From Tubulanus polymorphus (lineage: Eukaryota > Nemertea > Palaeonemertea > Tubulaniformes > Tubulanidae), in the NCBI RefSeq assembly GCF_964204645.1, contig NC_134027.1, forward strand, positions 1,221,501 through 1,285,500: a DNA stretch of 64,000 bases, given 5' to 3'. Below, piece after piece: positions 32,690 through 43,785 of the stretch. The position numbers and the translations under genes are program-made. Under the pieces are notes generated by a model. The model saw only the letters and a program-made list of their open reading frames with translations. It was not told the origin of the DNA and made no database searches. Every line of letters begins with the position of its first letter. Positions within the stretch are counted from its first letter, which is position 1.

Positions 32690-34910
32690 GACTCTAGAAT
32701 TGTTTATACAACTGTCAACATGGAGTTCATCTCACAAGCAAATTAGGTAATTATCTTATGATTTTGTATGAAATGCTAATTTACATTTTTGCATTTAAGT
32801 TTAAATGAGTTAAAAATCACGTTTCATTTGTTGTTTATTTTGTCTTTTCAGTTTTCAATTTGCCGAGATCAGTCACAAAACTGTTACAACGGAAACTAAG
32901 ATATCAAAGACTTGATTCGGCAAAGATTGAAGAAATCTTGCGAAGAGATTGTTCATAGAACTGTCAACATGGAGTTCATCTCACAAGCAAATTAGGTAAT
33001 TATCTTATGAAATTGGATGAATTGCCAATTTTACATTTTTGCATTTCAAGTAGGTGTAATTGAATGTTTGTCAACCTAACTCTTATAAAACTGTGTTAAC
33101 CGTTGAACAGGATTCTAGAACTGTGCAGAAAACCCGTTATCGCTGCTTTGCAGCTATATTTATCTTATGATTTTGTATGAAATGCTAATTTTTGCATTTA
33201 CGTTTAAATGAGTTTAAAATCATGTTTCATTTGTTGTTTATTTTGTCTTTTCAGTTTTCAATTTGCCGAGATCAGTCGTCAGAAAACTGTTACAACGGAA
33301 ACTAAGATATCAAAGACTTGATTTCGGCAAAGATTGAAGAAATCTTGCGAAGAGATTGTTCATAGAACTGTCAACATGGAGTTCATCTCACAAGCAAATT
33401 AGGTAATTATCTTATGAAATTGGATGAATTGCCAATTTTACATTTTTGCATTTCAAGTAGGTGTAATTGAATGTTTGTAAACCTAACTCTTATAAAACTG
33501 TGTTAACCGTTGAACAGGATTCTAGAACTGTGCAGAAAACCCGTTATCGCTGCTTTGCAGCTATATTTATCTCATGATTTTGTATGAAATGCTAATTTTT
33601 GCATTTACGTTTAAATGAGTTAAAAATCATGTTTCATTTGTTGTTTATTTTGTCTTTTCAGTTTTCAATTTGCCGAGATTAGTCGTCAGAAAACTGTTAC
33701 AATGGAAACTAAGATAACAAAAACTTGATGCGGCAAAGATTGAAGAAATCTTGCGAAGAGATTGTTCATAGAACTGTCAACATGGAGTTCATCTCAGAAG
33801 CAAATTAGGTAATTATCTTATGAAATTGGATGAATTGCCAATTTTACATTTTTGCATTTCAAGTAGGTGTAATTGAATTTTTGTCAACCTAACTCTTATA
33901 AAACTGTGTTAACCGTTGAACAGGATTCTAGAACTGTGCAGAAAACCCGTTATCGCTGCTTTGCAGCTATATTTATCTTATGATTTTGTATGAAATGCTA
34001 ATTTTTGCATTTACGTTTATATGAGTTTAATCATGTTTCATTTGTTGTTTATTTTGTCTTTTCAGTTTTCAATTTGCCGAGATCAGTCGTCAGAAAACTG
34101 TTACAACGGAAACTAAGATATCAAAGACTTGATTTGGCAAAGATTGAAGAAATCCTGCGAAAAGATTATTCATGAATTGTTCATACAACTGTCAACATGG
34201 AGTTCATCTCACAAGCAAATTAGGTAATTATCTCATGATTTTGTATGAAATGCTAATTTTTACATTTTTACATTTAAGTTTAAATGAGTTTAAAATCACG
34301 TTTCATTTGTTGTTTATTTTGTCTTTTCAGTTTTCAATTTGCCGAGATCAGTCGTCAGAAAACTGTTACAACGGAAACTAAGATATCAAAGACTTGATTT
34401 GGCAAAGATTGAAGAAATCCTGCGAAAAGATTATTCATGAATTGTTCATACAACTGTCAACATGGAGTTCATCTCACAAGCAAATTAGGTAATTATCTCA
34501 TGATTTTGTATGAAATGCTAATTTTTACATTTTTACATTTAAGTTTAAATGAGTTTAAAATCACGTTTCATTTGTTGTTTATTTTGTCTTTTCAGTTTTC
34601 AATTTGCCGAGATCAGTGGTCAGAAAACTGTTACAACGGAAACTAAGATAACAAAGACTTGATTTGGCAAAGATTGAAGAAATCCTGCGAAAAGATTATT
34701 CATGAATTGTTCATACAACTGTCAACATGGAGTTCATCTCACAAGCAAATTAGGTAATTATCTTATGATTTTGTATGAAATGCTAAATTTTACTCGTTAT
34801 TTTTTTACTAATAAGTTGACTTTGAAATCTTTATTTATTTCTTGTTTATTTTGTCTTTTCAGTTTTGAATTTGCCAAGATTCACATGTAGCAGATATAAT
34901 GGAATTAAGT
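32690..34910 (+). repeat. Tandem array of exon-like modules flanked by splice signals
   Basis: Seven module starts follow TTTTGTCTTTTCAG, at 32852, 33255, 33662, 34066, 34331, 34596 and 34863. Six end AGCAAATTAG before GTAATTATC, at 32995, 33402, 33808, 34223, 34488 and 34753; a matching donor at 32744 precedes the first. Exon-like parts are 142-158 nt and intron-like gaps about 107-260 nt. The longer gaps contain the dispersed repeat also seen at 5226-5280. The short modules repeat exactly every 265 bp. The array start recurs at the window end (63921-64000). Confidence 0.85.
34172..34440 (+). CDS. Hypothetical 53-codon spliced frame in the module array
   Basis: ATG at 34172 opens MNCSYNCQHGVHLTSKL, crosses the splice 34223/34331, and continues as VFNLPRSVVRKLLQRKLRYQ to a Lys/Glu-rich end and TGA at 34438-34440. 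The TGA overlaps the next module's ATG (34437-34439) as ATGA. The upstream module ending at 34171-34175 has the same arrangement. Other modules are broken by a frameshift (second), TAA (third and sixth) or divergence (seventh). Coding status is doubtful. Confidence 0.25.
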
Positions 34911-34929
34911 ATTGAGAACCGCAACTTAA

Positions 34930-35790
34930 CAATAAACCGGATCAACTTAATATAGTGCTGAGGACCAAAAATAAACAATAAACTGACCAGTGTAATTCAG
35001 TGTCGAGAACCGCAGTTAAACGATGAACCCGACCAGCGTAATTCAGTGTTGAGAACCACAATTAAACGATGAACCAGACCAGTGTAATTCAGTGTCGAGA
35101 ACCACAATTAAACGATGAACCTGACCAGTGTAATTCAGTGTCGAGACCAACAATTAAACGATAAACCGGACCAGTGTAATTCAGTGTCGAGAACCTCAAT
35201 TAAACGATGAACCCGACCAGTGTAATTCAGTGTCGAGAACCGCAATTAAAGGATGAACCGGACCAGTGTAATTCAGTGTTGAGACCAACAATTAAACGAT
35301 AAACCCGACCAGTGTAATTCAGTGTCGAGAACCGCAATTAAACGATGAACCCGACCAGTGTAATTCAGTGTCGAGAACCGCAATTAAAGGATGAACCGGA
35401 CCAGTGTAATTCAGTGTCGAGACCAACAATTAAACGATAAACCCGACCAGTGTAATTCAGTGTCGAGAACCGCAATTAAACGATGAACCCGACCAGTGTA
35501 ATTCAGTGTCGAGAACCGCAATTAAAGGATGAACCGGACCAGTGTAATTCAGTGTCGAGACCAACAATTAAACGATAAACCCGACCAGTGTAATTTAGTG
35601 TCGAGGACCACAATTAAACGATGAACCGGACCAGTGTAATTCAGTGCCGAGAACCACAATTAAATGATGAACCGGACCAGTGTAATTCAGTGTCCAGAGC
35701 CGCAGTTAAACAATGAACCGGACCAGTGTAATTCAGTGTCGAGAACCGCGATTAAAAGATGAACCGGACCAGTGTAATTCAGTTTCGCAA
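34930..35790 (+). repeat. 46-bp minisatellite, about 18 copies
   Basis: The unit begins GACCAGTGTAATTCAGTGTC and continues GAGAACCGCAATTAAACGAT plus GAACCC. A three-unit block (variants ending CGATGAACCC, GGATGAACCG, CGATAAACCC) recurs from 35160 to 35590, indicating a higher-order repeat of about 135 bp. Confidence 0.94.
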
Positions 35791-35959
35791 TAACCGCAAT
35801 AAAACGATTATCTGGAGTTGTAATAGTGTTGTGTATTTGCGTAGTGGATCAAGTGGAAGGATTTTAAGTGTATTTGGTGACTTTAATTCGTTCGCATCCA
35901 ACAGAATCAACAAAGACATTACAAAAAACGACAAAAAATGATTGAATGTAAATGCATTG

Positions 35960-36960
35960 AATTTAGGTTTGATGATCAAGATAATCACTGATCAAGATTG
36001 ACAGTTATAATTCATAATTGTTGAACTTGATCAGAGATTTTCAAGATCGATTTTAAGGTGATTCAGAAGTTTAAATCTGATGTTTTAATCTCTGGGACTC
36101 AGATATTAAATCAATAGATTTTTACTGCTGAATGATCTTCATGTACAGATGAGCTACAATTGTTCCTAGTGTGTTCTGTTAAGACTGATTAAAGGGTGGA
36201 AAAACTTGACTCAAATTCAAATTGAGTCAAGTTTTTCTAAGATAATCTCTGATCAAGATCGGCAGTTACCGGTATAATCCATAATTGTTGAACTTGATTG
36301 GTGATTTTCAAGATCTGTTTTAAGGTGATTCACAAGTTTAAATCTAATGTTTTAATCTCTGGGTTCCAGATATTAAATCAATAGATTTTTACTGCTGAAT
36401 GACCTTCGTGTTCAGATAAGCTACAATTGTTCCTAGTGTGTTCTGTTAAGAAAGGGTGGAAAAACTTGACCCAAATTCAAATTGAGTCGAGTTTTTCCAA
36501 GATAATCTCTGATCAAGATCGGCAGTTATAATCCATAATTGTTGAACTTGATTGGAGATTTTCGAGAACTGTTTTTAAGGTGATTCAGAAGTGTGAATCT
36601 GATGTTTTAATCTCTGGGTTTCAGAGATTAAATAAATAGGTTTTTACTTCTGAATCACTTCGGGTTTAGGTAAGTTAAAGTGGTTTCTATTGTAATCTGT
36701 TAAACTGATTAAAGGGTGGAAAAACTTGATTCAAATTAATAATCTGAATCAAGTTTTCCAATGATAATCCGCGATCAAGTTCAGCAGTTATAATTCATAA
36801 CTGTTGAACTCAATTCACAATTAAATGAACTGCTTTAAGGTTATTCAGAAGTATAAATCTGATGTTCTAATCTCTGGGTTTCAGAGATTAAATCAATAGG
36901 CTTTACTTCTGGATCACTGTTGGGTTTTGATAAGTTGTAAGTTGTTCCTATTGTTTAAAT
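35960..36960 (+). repeat. Four tandem units of about 260 bp with internal hairpin
   Basis: Units share GATAATCWCTGATCAAGATY, TAATTGTTGAACTTGAT, TTTTAATCTCTGGGTTYCAG and AAGGGTGGAAAAACTTGA. At the unit junctions (36198-36236, 36458-36500, 36718-36760) AAAAACTTGACTCAAATT is followed by its own reverse complement, forming a hairpin of about 18 bp. The fourth unit is the most diverged. Confidence 0.85.
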
Positions 36961-36964
36961 GAAT

Positions 36965-37720
36965 TGGTAGAAATTCTATTTTTAGGTGACAGGTCAAATA
37001 GATTAGAGCAATAATTTATGCAGAGGTTGAATTAATTTAATGTTTAATATACCAAAGAATGGTTTATTGTGAAGATTTAATTAAAATCTTAAATAAAGAG
37101 TTGTTCAATTTCATAAATGTTTTGTTTTCGATGAAGTTTTTTCATTTTCTGGATTTGAGGAATTTGACTTTAAACACATCAGTGGATTCAGCACAGTTCT
37201 GTGGACACAGTTTTGGGACCAAGACCTGGAGACACAGCTCAAGACCCAGTTACAAGTTCAACTGGACTCCATCCCAAAAAACCCTGGGCCCTTCAAACCT
37301 TTAAGTAAGATGCTCACTTATAGATTCATAAAATTGACCCTTATTATCATGTCATCTGCAGCACCATCTCAGAGGCTTAAACCAAGAATTTCTTGTAATG
37401 TTCAACAAATGTGAATTACATTAAGTAATTTTTGAGATCGACTTACACCTGAGTTTTTTCTAAATCACAGTCTACTTATTTCATAGTCATCCACGATTTC
37501 ATAGCTCTCTAACTATTCAACCCTTTCCCTGATGGGCCCTGGCCCCAATTGCTGAACCCAGTTCTCCAAGTCTAATTTCTGGGTTTAGTGGTTTATCAGG
37601 AAATTATTGGATTAATTGGAAATATATCTAACAGTCATAATAAAGTTTAAAATTAATCATTTGACATATCGTAATTGATTTTGTTCGCCACAACGCCTTT
37701 CTCAGCAGGATTATAGCATT
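36965..37720. other. No gene recognised
   Basis: AT-rich. A stretch at 37180-37302 ends CCTTTAA before GTAAGAT and could be an exon of a non-coding transcript. Nothing else stands out. Confidence 0.3.
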
Positions 37721-37764
37721 TTACTTTCTATGGGTTTTTTAAAGGTAAGTTTTCAAAGGACAGA

Positions 37765-37971
37765 ATGTCCGAATATACGTCCGGATCCGCCTTTATATGC
37801 CTCATTCCGATTCTGCTCATTTGCATATATTTTCAGCAAGTGGAAATCCCCGAATTCCAAGATGGCGGCGACCATGATATATCAAATAACAACTATTTTG
37901 GGCCAAATCAACGCTTTCTCAAGCTCAATATGAGTTTTCCCGAGTGCAAATGTAACTTAAAGAGAAAATAA
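37765..37971 (+). CDS. Possible small membrane-anchored protein, 68 aa
   Basis: Open from ATG to TAA. After MSEYTSGSA comes a hydrophobic segment FICLIPILLICIYF (about residues 10-23), suitable as a signal anchor. A polar acidic segment with DGGDHD follows, and the tail PECKCNLKRK is basic with two Cys. This resembles the N-terminus of a type II membrane enzyme, but no family is recognised. A second frame from ATGGCGGCG (37861) overlaps it. No splice donor or polyadenylation signal is assigned. Confidence 0.3.
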   Translation: MSEYTSGSAFICLIPILLICIYFQQVEIPEFQDGGDHDISNNNYFGPNQRFLKLNMSFPECKCNLKRK

Positions 37972-38699
37972 TCCTGTTGGTTAGTTATATTTTTGATAAT
38001 CGAATTTATTTGCAATGTTAAAGTGAAGTTCCAATGACAGATAGAAACGTTGAAAGACTGGGGTAGATTGAAACATGCCCTAGCCACTGGCCACTATCAT
38101 ATGAACAGTCCTAAACGTTTTGATCCAACTGCACCAGTTGAGGTCACTAACTGTGTGGCCCTTATTTAACAATAATGTGTACATATAAGCACAACGGCCC
38201 CCAAACTGCAGTTGCTCTGTTGGTTTTAAACCTGTATATAGTCTTAGTCATTTTTGATCTTATCATCTGTTCTCCACCTTTTTGAGTGTGAGAGTTTTAT
38301 GAACTGTTGTGTAGATTGAGGAAGTCGATAGAAAGAGATGAAAATTGTTAAAGTTGTTATCATGAAAATGACTGAGCTTACTATGTACAGTATATACGAC
38401 CCAGAGGGACATGGCTTATTATGAGAAACATTGAGGTTTTCATGAAAGTTCATGAATTTTGCATGAAAGTACAATGTTGGAAAATATATCCCCTGTCACA
38501 CTCCCTGATTCTTTTTCATTGCCCTCATTTCTCTGAAAGGCCCTTCAACTGAATCAGTCTCCAGTCGAAAAGGTTCCTCTTATAAGTTCAATTGTCTATA
38601 ACTGATGATGTGATGTGAAGAGTCTACAATTGAACAAATACCGCATTGAAATCAAATCTTCTCTATTTCAGGCATTACTTCTGGCATAAAACACTATTC

Positions 38700-38850
38700 A
38701 AGCAATGTAGGAGCATTTATAGGCGCAGCAGGAAGGAGGAGTTCAGGAGCAGCATCATATAGGAGTTGCACAGGAGCAGCATCATAGGAGTAGTGCAGGA
38801 GCAGTGAGAGCTTCATAGGAGCAGCAAGACCAGCATCATAGATAGGAACA
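38700..38850 (+). repeat. Irregular short repeat of AGGAGCAGCATCATA
   Basis: AGGAGCAGCATCATAGGAGT-like words recur five or six times with variable spacing, just left of the long inverted repeat at 38925. The minus-strand frame across it is a by-product. Confidence 0.6.
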
Positions 38851-39539
38851 GTAGCTGAAGGAATGAAACAAGATAAGTAGCATTTGAAATATAGAAAATA
38901 GAAAAGCTGTAGAATGTTTTCTATTGTAAAAATATTTTCAAATTCAGTCTGATTTGTGCCAGATTGTAACTGTAGAAGTTTCACTCATTGTTTCAGTCTA
39001 ATTGAGATGTGGCTGGTGTACATGTAACATTGACTGTGTAACACTGCAGTCATTTCTTCAATTATTCCTCCTCAGTTGGAAGAATGTTTGTTCTCTTATC
39101 TTCATTAGCGATAAGAATCAATCCCATCCGTCTAACAACAGCATCGTAACATTTCCACTTATCTTATCCTAGAGGGAATGAGCAGTATGAGGTTTGGGTA
39201 TGGAGTGGGGCAGGGTAAGGTGTAGTTGACAGTTAGGGTAGGATAGGGTAATGTGATGAGGTAAGGTCGGTTTGATGATGCAGGGTTATTTGATGTGGTT
39301 GGATTCGATGATGAGTTTGATATGGAACTGGTCGAGGTGGGTGTTTGTGGTAGTGTACGGTGTGTATGTTCGGAGGGTGTATGATAACTGATTGATAGGT
39401 TGCTGTTAGAGGTCAGTGCAGTAGTGATGCTGGTATAGTTTGTGTAAGGTAGGCGTCGGTGTACCGGGTTAAGTATAGGGTAAGGCATGGTCAGAGTAAT
39501 GTTACCGTAGAGGAAAAGTTATGTGGGGAAGGGTGTTTT

Positions 39540-39775
39540 TGTTTTCAGCCCACTTGAGACTTAAGTCTCAGCGGGCCGTTGCATTTTCTTTTCATCCGTT
39601 GTCCGTTTGTGCATCCGCAGACGGAATACAGTTATTTTTGGAGGTTTTTAAGTTTTCCAACGCCACTGCATATGTTCTCCAGGGGGTGTTGAGTATAGAA
39701 TTTTCATATTGTCAGGAATTTCACCAAGTGTGCATGGTGTCCCTGGACTCCACAATTTTGAAATTAGGGTGAATT
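39540..39775 (+). repeat. Unclassified repeat-like block with GAGACTTAAGTCTC palindrome
   Basis: AGCCCACTTGAGACTTAAGT followed by CTCAGCGGGC is a short hairpin, and the block ends GTGTGCATGGTGTCCCTGGA, whose last words also occur in the 47-bp minisatellite unit. An open frame of 83 codons has no recognisable motif. Confidence 0.35.
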
Positions 39776-39779
39776 CTGT

Positions 39780-41450
39780 AGAATTCTAATGATTGGTTAA
39801 ATGGGCATCACTCTTTATTGGAATTCTGTGCTTAAAATATTGAATATGAAAGTAAGAACAGACGTCGTAGCTGTCACTGTGGACAGTGAATCTATTTCTG
39901 ATTTGTGTGGATGTGATGGCGCAGGTGGTGGCCATAACTTCGAGGTCACCTCTTAATCATTACATGTCCTTAGATGGATAGGACACAAGGGTAAATGAAA
40001 ACATTCTTTAGGTTACTGCCAGGTTTTAGGGTATCGTACCAAGCCTTACCTTCCCGACCTCCTTCCCGCGCTAGCTATTCCAAAATCTCTATATGAGATA
40101 CATCGATAACGATGCTACTGAAGATTGAATTCATCGATTCATTTTGGAATTGAAACTTGTTTCATGGAACAAATGGTGCTGCAAATAAACAATATCATCA
40201 AACAATGATTCTGATTGACTATAGTGAACTGCTGCCCTACTACTGGTTTTAAAAGCACTGATTGAGATAGATTCAAACCCAGTTCAATTACTTATTTCCG
40301 AACACTTACTGCCGGTTGGTACTGGTACATAGCCAGGAGAGACAGCCATAAGAAAAAGAAAGAAAATGAAGAACATGAAGAGTGGGGGGTTTAGTCCACT
40401 GTCTGCCTAGCGGGTAGGCAGTGGTCTATTACTACCTCGACTCAAAAAAAAGGTGAGCTTAAAGCCACCAAGCACAAAAGTGGGGTCCGAAGGGTAGTCC
40501 TCTGCTGGCTTAGAGGGCAGGCATTGGTCTATTCTTACCTCACGTGCTTAAAAATTTTCACAAAAATGGCTATTAAGAGAGAGAGAGTGAGAGAGAGGAG
40601 GTGCTAAGTTTCCTGTACTTGACTGGGTGTAAAGTGATCAATAATGGAAATCATTTACGGTAAACCTTGAGTTTACTAACAATGTATTTTGGGTTCAGAG
40701 TCTATTTCCCAACAGTTTGCTGTTCACAAGCTGGTAGTAGGGTAAAAACTACCGGTATTCAGAGATTTGTGAATCAGAAGTTTTGCCATCATTTGCTTCA
40801 TGAATCATTCACTTGTTAAAATGAATGATGTGACACACATGTAAAATACTGTTACTGATTTATCATTTTTGATGGTGTCTTGATATTCAATATGTTGCAG
40901 GTATCGTCTCCTAGTATTTCACATAGAATTGAGGAGTAGTTTGAGTGAGTGGGAGGCATGGAGAGATTGGGCTCAAGATATCTCACTCGTTTGTTTAGGT
41001 TTAGTTTGGGATCATCTTATTCAGCTTCAGTGTATATAATACATCCTCGACTACTTTTCAACTAGTAGTTCATCGTAGGTTTTTGACATCACATCCATAG
41101 CTCCTTCCACTACTCGTGAATTTACAATTCATTCCTATCCGATGATGCTATTTATGATGGAATGTGTTAAAGTAGATGTCTATGTGTTTTCATCTTTTGG
41201 TAAATCGTGAAAAATTCTGGCTAATTTGAATCGAAAGCCATTGATTATTATCTTGCGCGGTAATGATGGAAAAATTCAAAATGCGAATAGCTGTGTGGAA
41301 TAAGAGAATGTCTTGAAAGGATTTGAGACATTGAGATGTGTAAAGAGAGACTGATTACACCTGTACTGTCCTAGCCCCTCCCCAGGCAGTCACCACCTCG
41401 CCCCAACCAATTTTACCAAATCACCCTCACCTCAACAACATCAAAATCCC
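39780..41450. other. Interior of the long inverted repeat, no gene recognised
   Basis: Contains a loosely repeated GTAGGCAGTGGTCTATTACT / GGCAGGCATTGGTCTATTCT block (40395-40545) and a short GA microsatellite near 40577. No transposase-like frame is seen. Confidence 0.4.
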
Positions 41451-42779
41451 TTTCACTTTTCCTCTACCATTATTTTTACCATGCCGGCTACCTTATCCCT
41501 AACCCTGCAAACCACACTCTACTCTACACAAACCATACCAACATCACAACTGTACCGTCCTCCAGCACCAACCTTTCTTCATTGTCAGACACCTCTCTAA
41601 TTATACATCGTACACTACCACGTACACCCACCTCGACCGGTTCTATAACAAGCTGATCATCTAATCCAGCCATATCAAACAACCCTGCATCATCCAACCT
41701 GACCTTACCTTACCACAATACCCTATCCTCCCCTAACATGTCAATCACACCATTCCCTTTTCCATTCCATTCCCAAGCGCCATACTACTCATTCCCTCTA
41801 TGATTGAATAAGATAGAAATGTTACAATGTTGTAGTTAGACGGATGGGATTGATTTTCTTTGCTAATGAAGATGAGAGATCAAACATTCTTCTAACTGAG
41901 GAGGAATAAGTGAACAAACTACAGCGGTGTTACACACTCAATGTTACATGTACATCAGTTATATCTCAATTAGACTGAAACAATGAGTGAAACTTCTACA
42001 GTTACAATCTGACACAAATCAGACTGTGTCAGAAAACATTTTTACATTAGCCCCACGTGCTGAGTGGATGATAGACATCATGAGACTCATCAAATTTTGA
42101 GAAATTAGTTTAATTGAAAAATTAATCTAAGCAATGTCTGTTTTTGCATTTCAGAGGTTGATGTTACCTGAACATGCAGTTCTGAGCTGACTCCAGATCA
42201 GGTGAGCATGTATGCAGTGAAATTGGATAAAATCATGAGATTTTCCAAGAGCTCTTATTAGTGGAATTTTATCTCTAATAGCCCTTGATCCAAGTGCTGC
42301 CCAGTGAGACACTGTCTGGTGAACTCAACATCCAAGTGCTGCAGAATCTAGGTTTGAATTCTCTTAGATTTTTTAAACCTAAAATTCTAAGATATTCTGT
42401 AAAGACAACAATTTGACCAGTTGTCCTTTTGACTGCATGTTTTGAGTGATTTCCAATTAGCTACATGATTCAATGTGTGGTTGTCAAATGGCTCAATATT
42501 TCCCAAACCATTTTCTAATTCATAACTGTCAAAATTCATTTGTTCAATCATGAGGTCTAGAATTGGTTTTCATTGAATACATGAAATCCAGATATTTTAT
42601 TTGTTGATTTCAAAATTATTTATTTCGCCGATTCATTTCTAATCTCACTTTGGCAACTCATTCTGAATCAGCGACGGAAGGTGACAAACTAGTCACATCG
42701 AAATACGCTGTGCTCGGTGCCTCGGGATCCGAACCCAAACCTGACCACACGTATAAATCCAATTGAATCCATTCGGGTT

Positions 42780-43200
42780 CTTCCTTTTCTTAGTTAAACT
42801 CGTTTCTGTGGTTGCGAGACGGCGGGAAGAAAAATAGCGGTGGCGGTAAGGGGGGTGGTAGCCCTTTAAGTGAATATGCTCGGTGACAGGGATGGCGAAA
42901 GGCCACCCGGGGAGGACGATAGCATGAGGGCGTCGGACGCTCCTTTACTGAACCGCGGACTCTGGGGCCCGAGAGTATCGTGTGTATGATCACTTACTCG
43001 ATAGGGTAGTCATGTGCGTCAAGAGATACGGGCATTTCTATCCTAGCCTCAGTTGTCTGCGGGGACGCACCTTAAAACAGTTTGAAAAAATCACCTCGAA
43101 CATGTTTAAGCATAATTCACGGGCGCCAAAAAAAAGAATAAACAGAAAGAAAGAAAGAGGTGTCGGTCGTTTTTATAAACCACTAGGGGCGAGTTTAGCT
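42780..43200. other. GC-rich island of unknown nature
   Basis: Clearly richer in G, C and CpG than the AT-rich flanks, containing GGGGAGGACGATAGCATGAG and CGTCGGACGCTCC. It resembles neither rRNA nor tRNA to my reading. Open frames on both strands lack motifs. It may be an inserted repeat or CpG island. Confidence 0.35.
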
Positions 43201-43527
43201 TAGGCGAGGAATTTGGCATCTTAGAAATATATTCGAAATTCCTAGGTTTTAATAGAGAATTCAGCAGGGAAAATATTTGAGTATTTTATGTGATTCAATT
43301 CTAAATTGTAACCTCATCGTGCAATGTATTTTATTGGAATGAACTTAAACAATCAGGCTGGACTTTCACGTGATGTTTTGAAATATAGATTCAGGAACAT
43401 TGACAATTCCTGATTTGAAGCACATGTTTTTACCACAAAGCAGTTAAACTTTACTCTATCTACTGTATGATTACATTCTAACATGTATTTCTTTCCATTA
43501 TTTTTCTATCATTCACGCCGAGATCAT

Positions 43528-43785
43528 CTACTCCCAGTGAGAACTGTCTGGTGAACTCAACATCCAAGTGCTGCAGAATCTACCTCCAGTGATACACTGT
43601 CTGGTGAACTCGACATCCAAGTGCTGCAGAATCTACCCCCAGTGAGACACTGTCTGGTGAACTCAACATCCAAGTGCTGCAGAATCTACCTCCAGTGAGA
43701 CACTGTCTGGTGAACTCAACATCCAAGTGCTGCAGAATCTACCCCCAGTGAGACACTGTCAGGTGAACTCAACATCCAAGGAGAT
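43528..43785 (+). repeat. 52-bp minisatellite, five copies
   Basis: The unit CCCAGTGAGACACTGTCTGG then TGAACTCAACATCCAAGTGC and TGCAGAATCTAC repeats with period about 52. A single related unit lies at 42299-42350 and may be the progenitor. The array leads directly into the exon-like array. Confidence 0.9.

Larger units (their letters stand above)
20334..32769 (+). repeat. Large duplication, copy 1 (partner 50985-64000)
   Basis: Collinear with the segment after the N gap. Matching points are 20334/50985, 26963/57888, 28205/59130 and 32769/64000. By eye the non-repetitive parts differ by only a few substitutions per few hundred bases. Differences are mostly indels: a roughly 103-bp insertion here near 20707-20810, changed minisatellite copy number, and a roughly 114-bp segment absent here near 31972. 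It contains coding exons 7-9 of the 346-aa gene. Confidence 0.97.
38925..42047. mobile_element. 3.1-kb element with about 590-bp imperfect inverted arms
   Basis: The left arm (38925-39517) and right arm (41455-42047) are inverted relatives. Matching marks include CAGTCTGATTTGTGYCAGAT, GTAGAAGTTTCACTCATTGT, GTACATGTAACATTGA, and CCCATCCGTCTAAC. The inner ends share ATGGTARAGGAAAAG-like words. The middle (39520-41450) encodes no protein that I can recognise. This is either a fold-back transposon or two independent inverted copies of one repeat. Target-site duplications were not identified. Confidence 0.65.

Noticed and set aside
42790-43203. GC-rich block considered as an rRNA or histone fragment
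   Set aside because: No recognisable rRNA core sequence or histone motif could be read in it.
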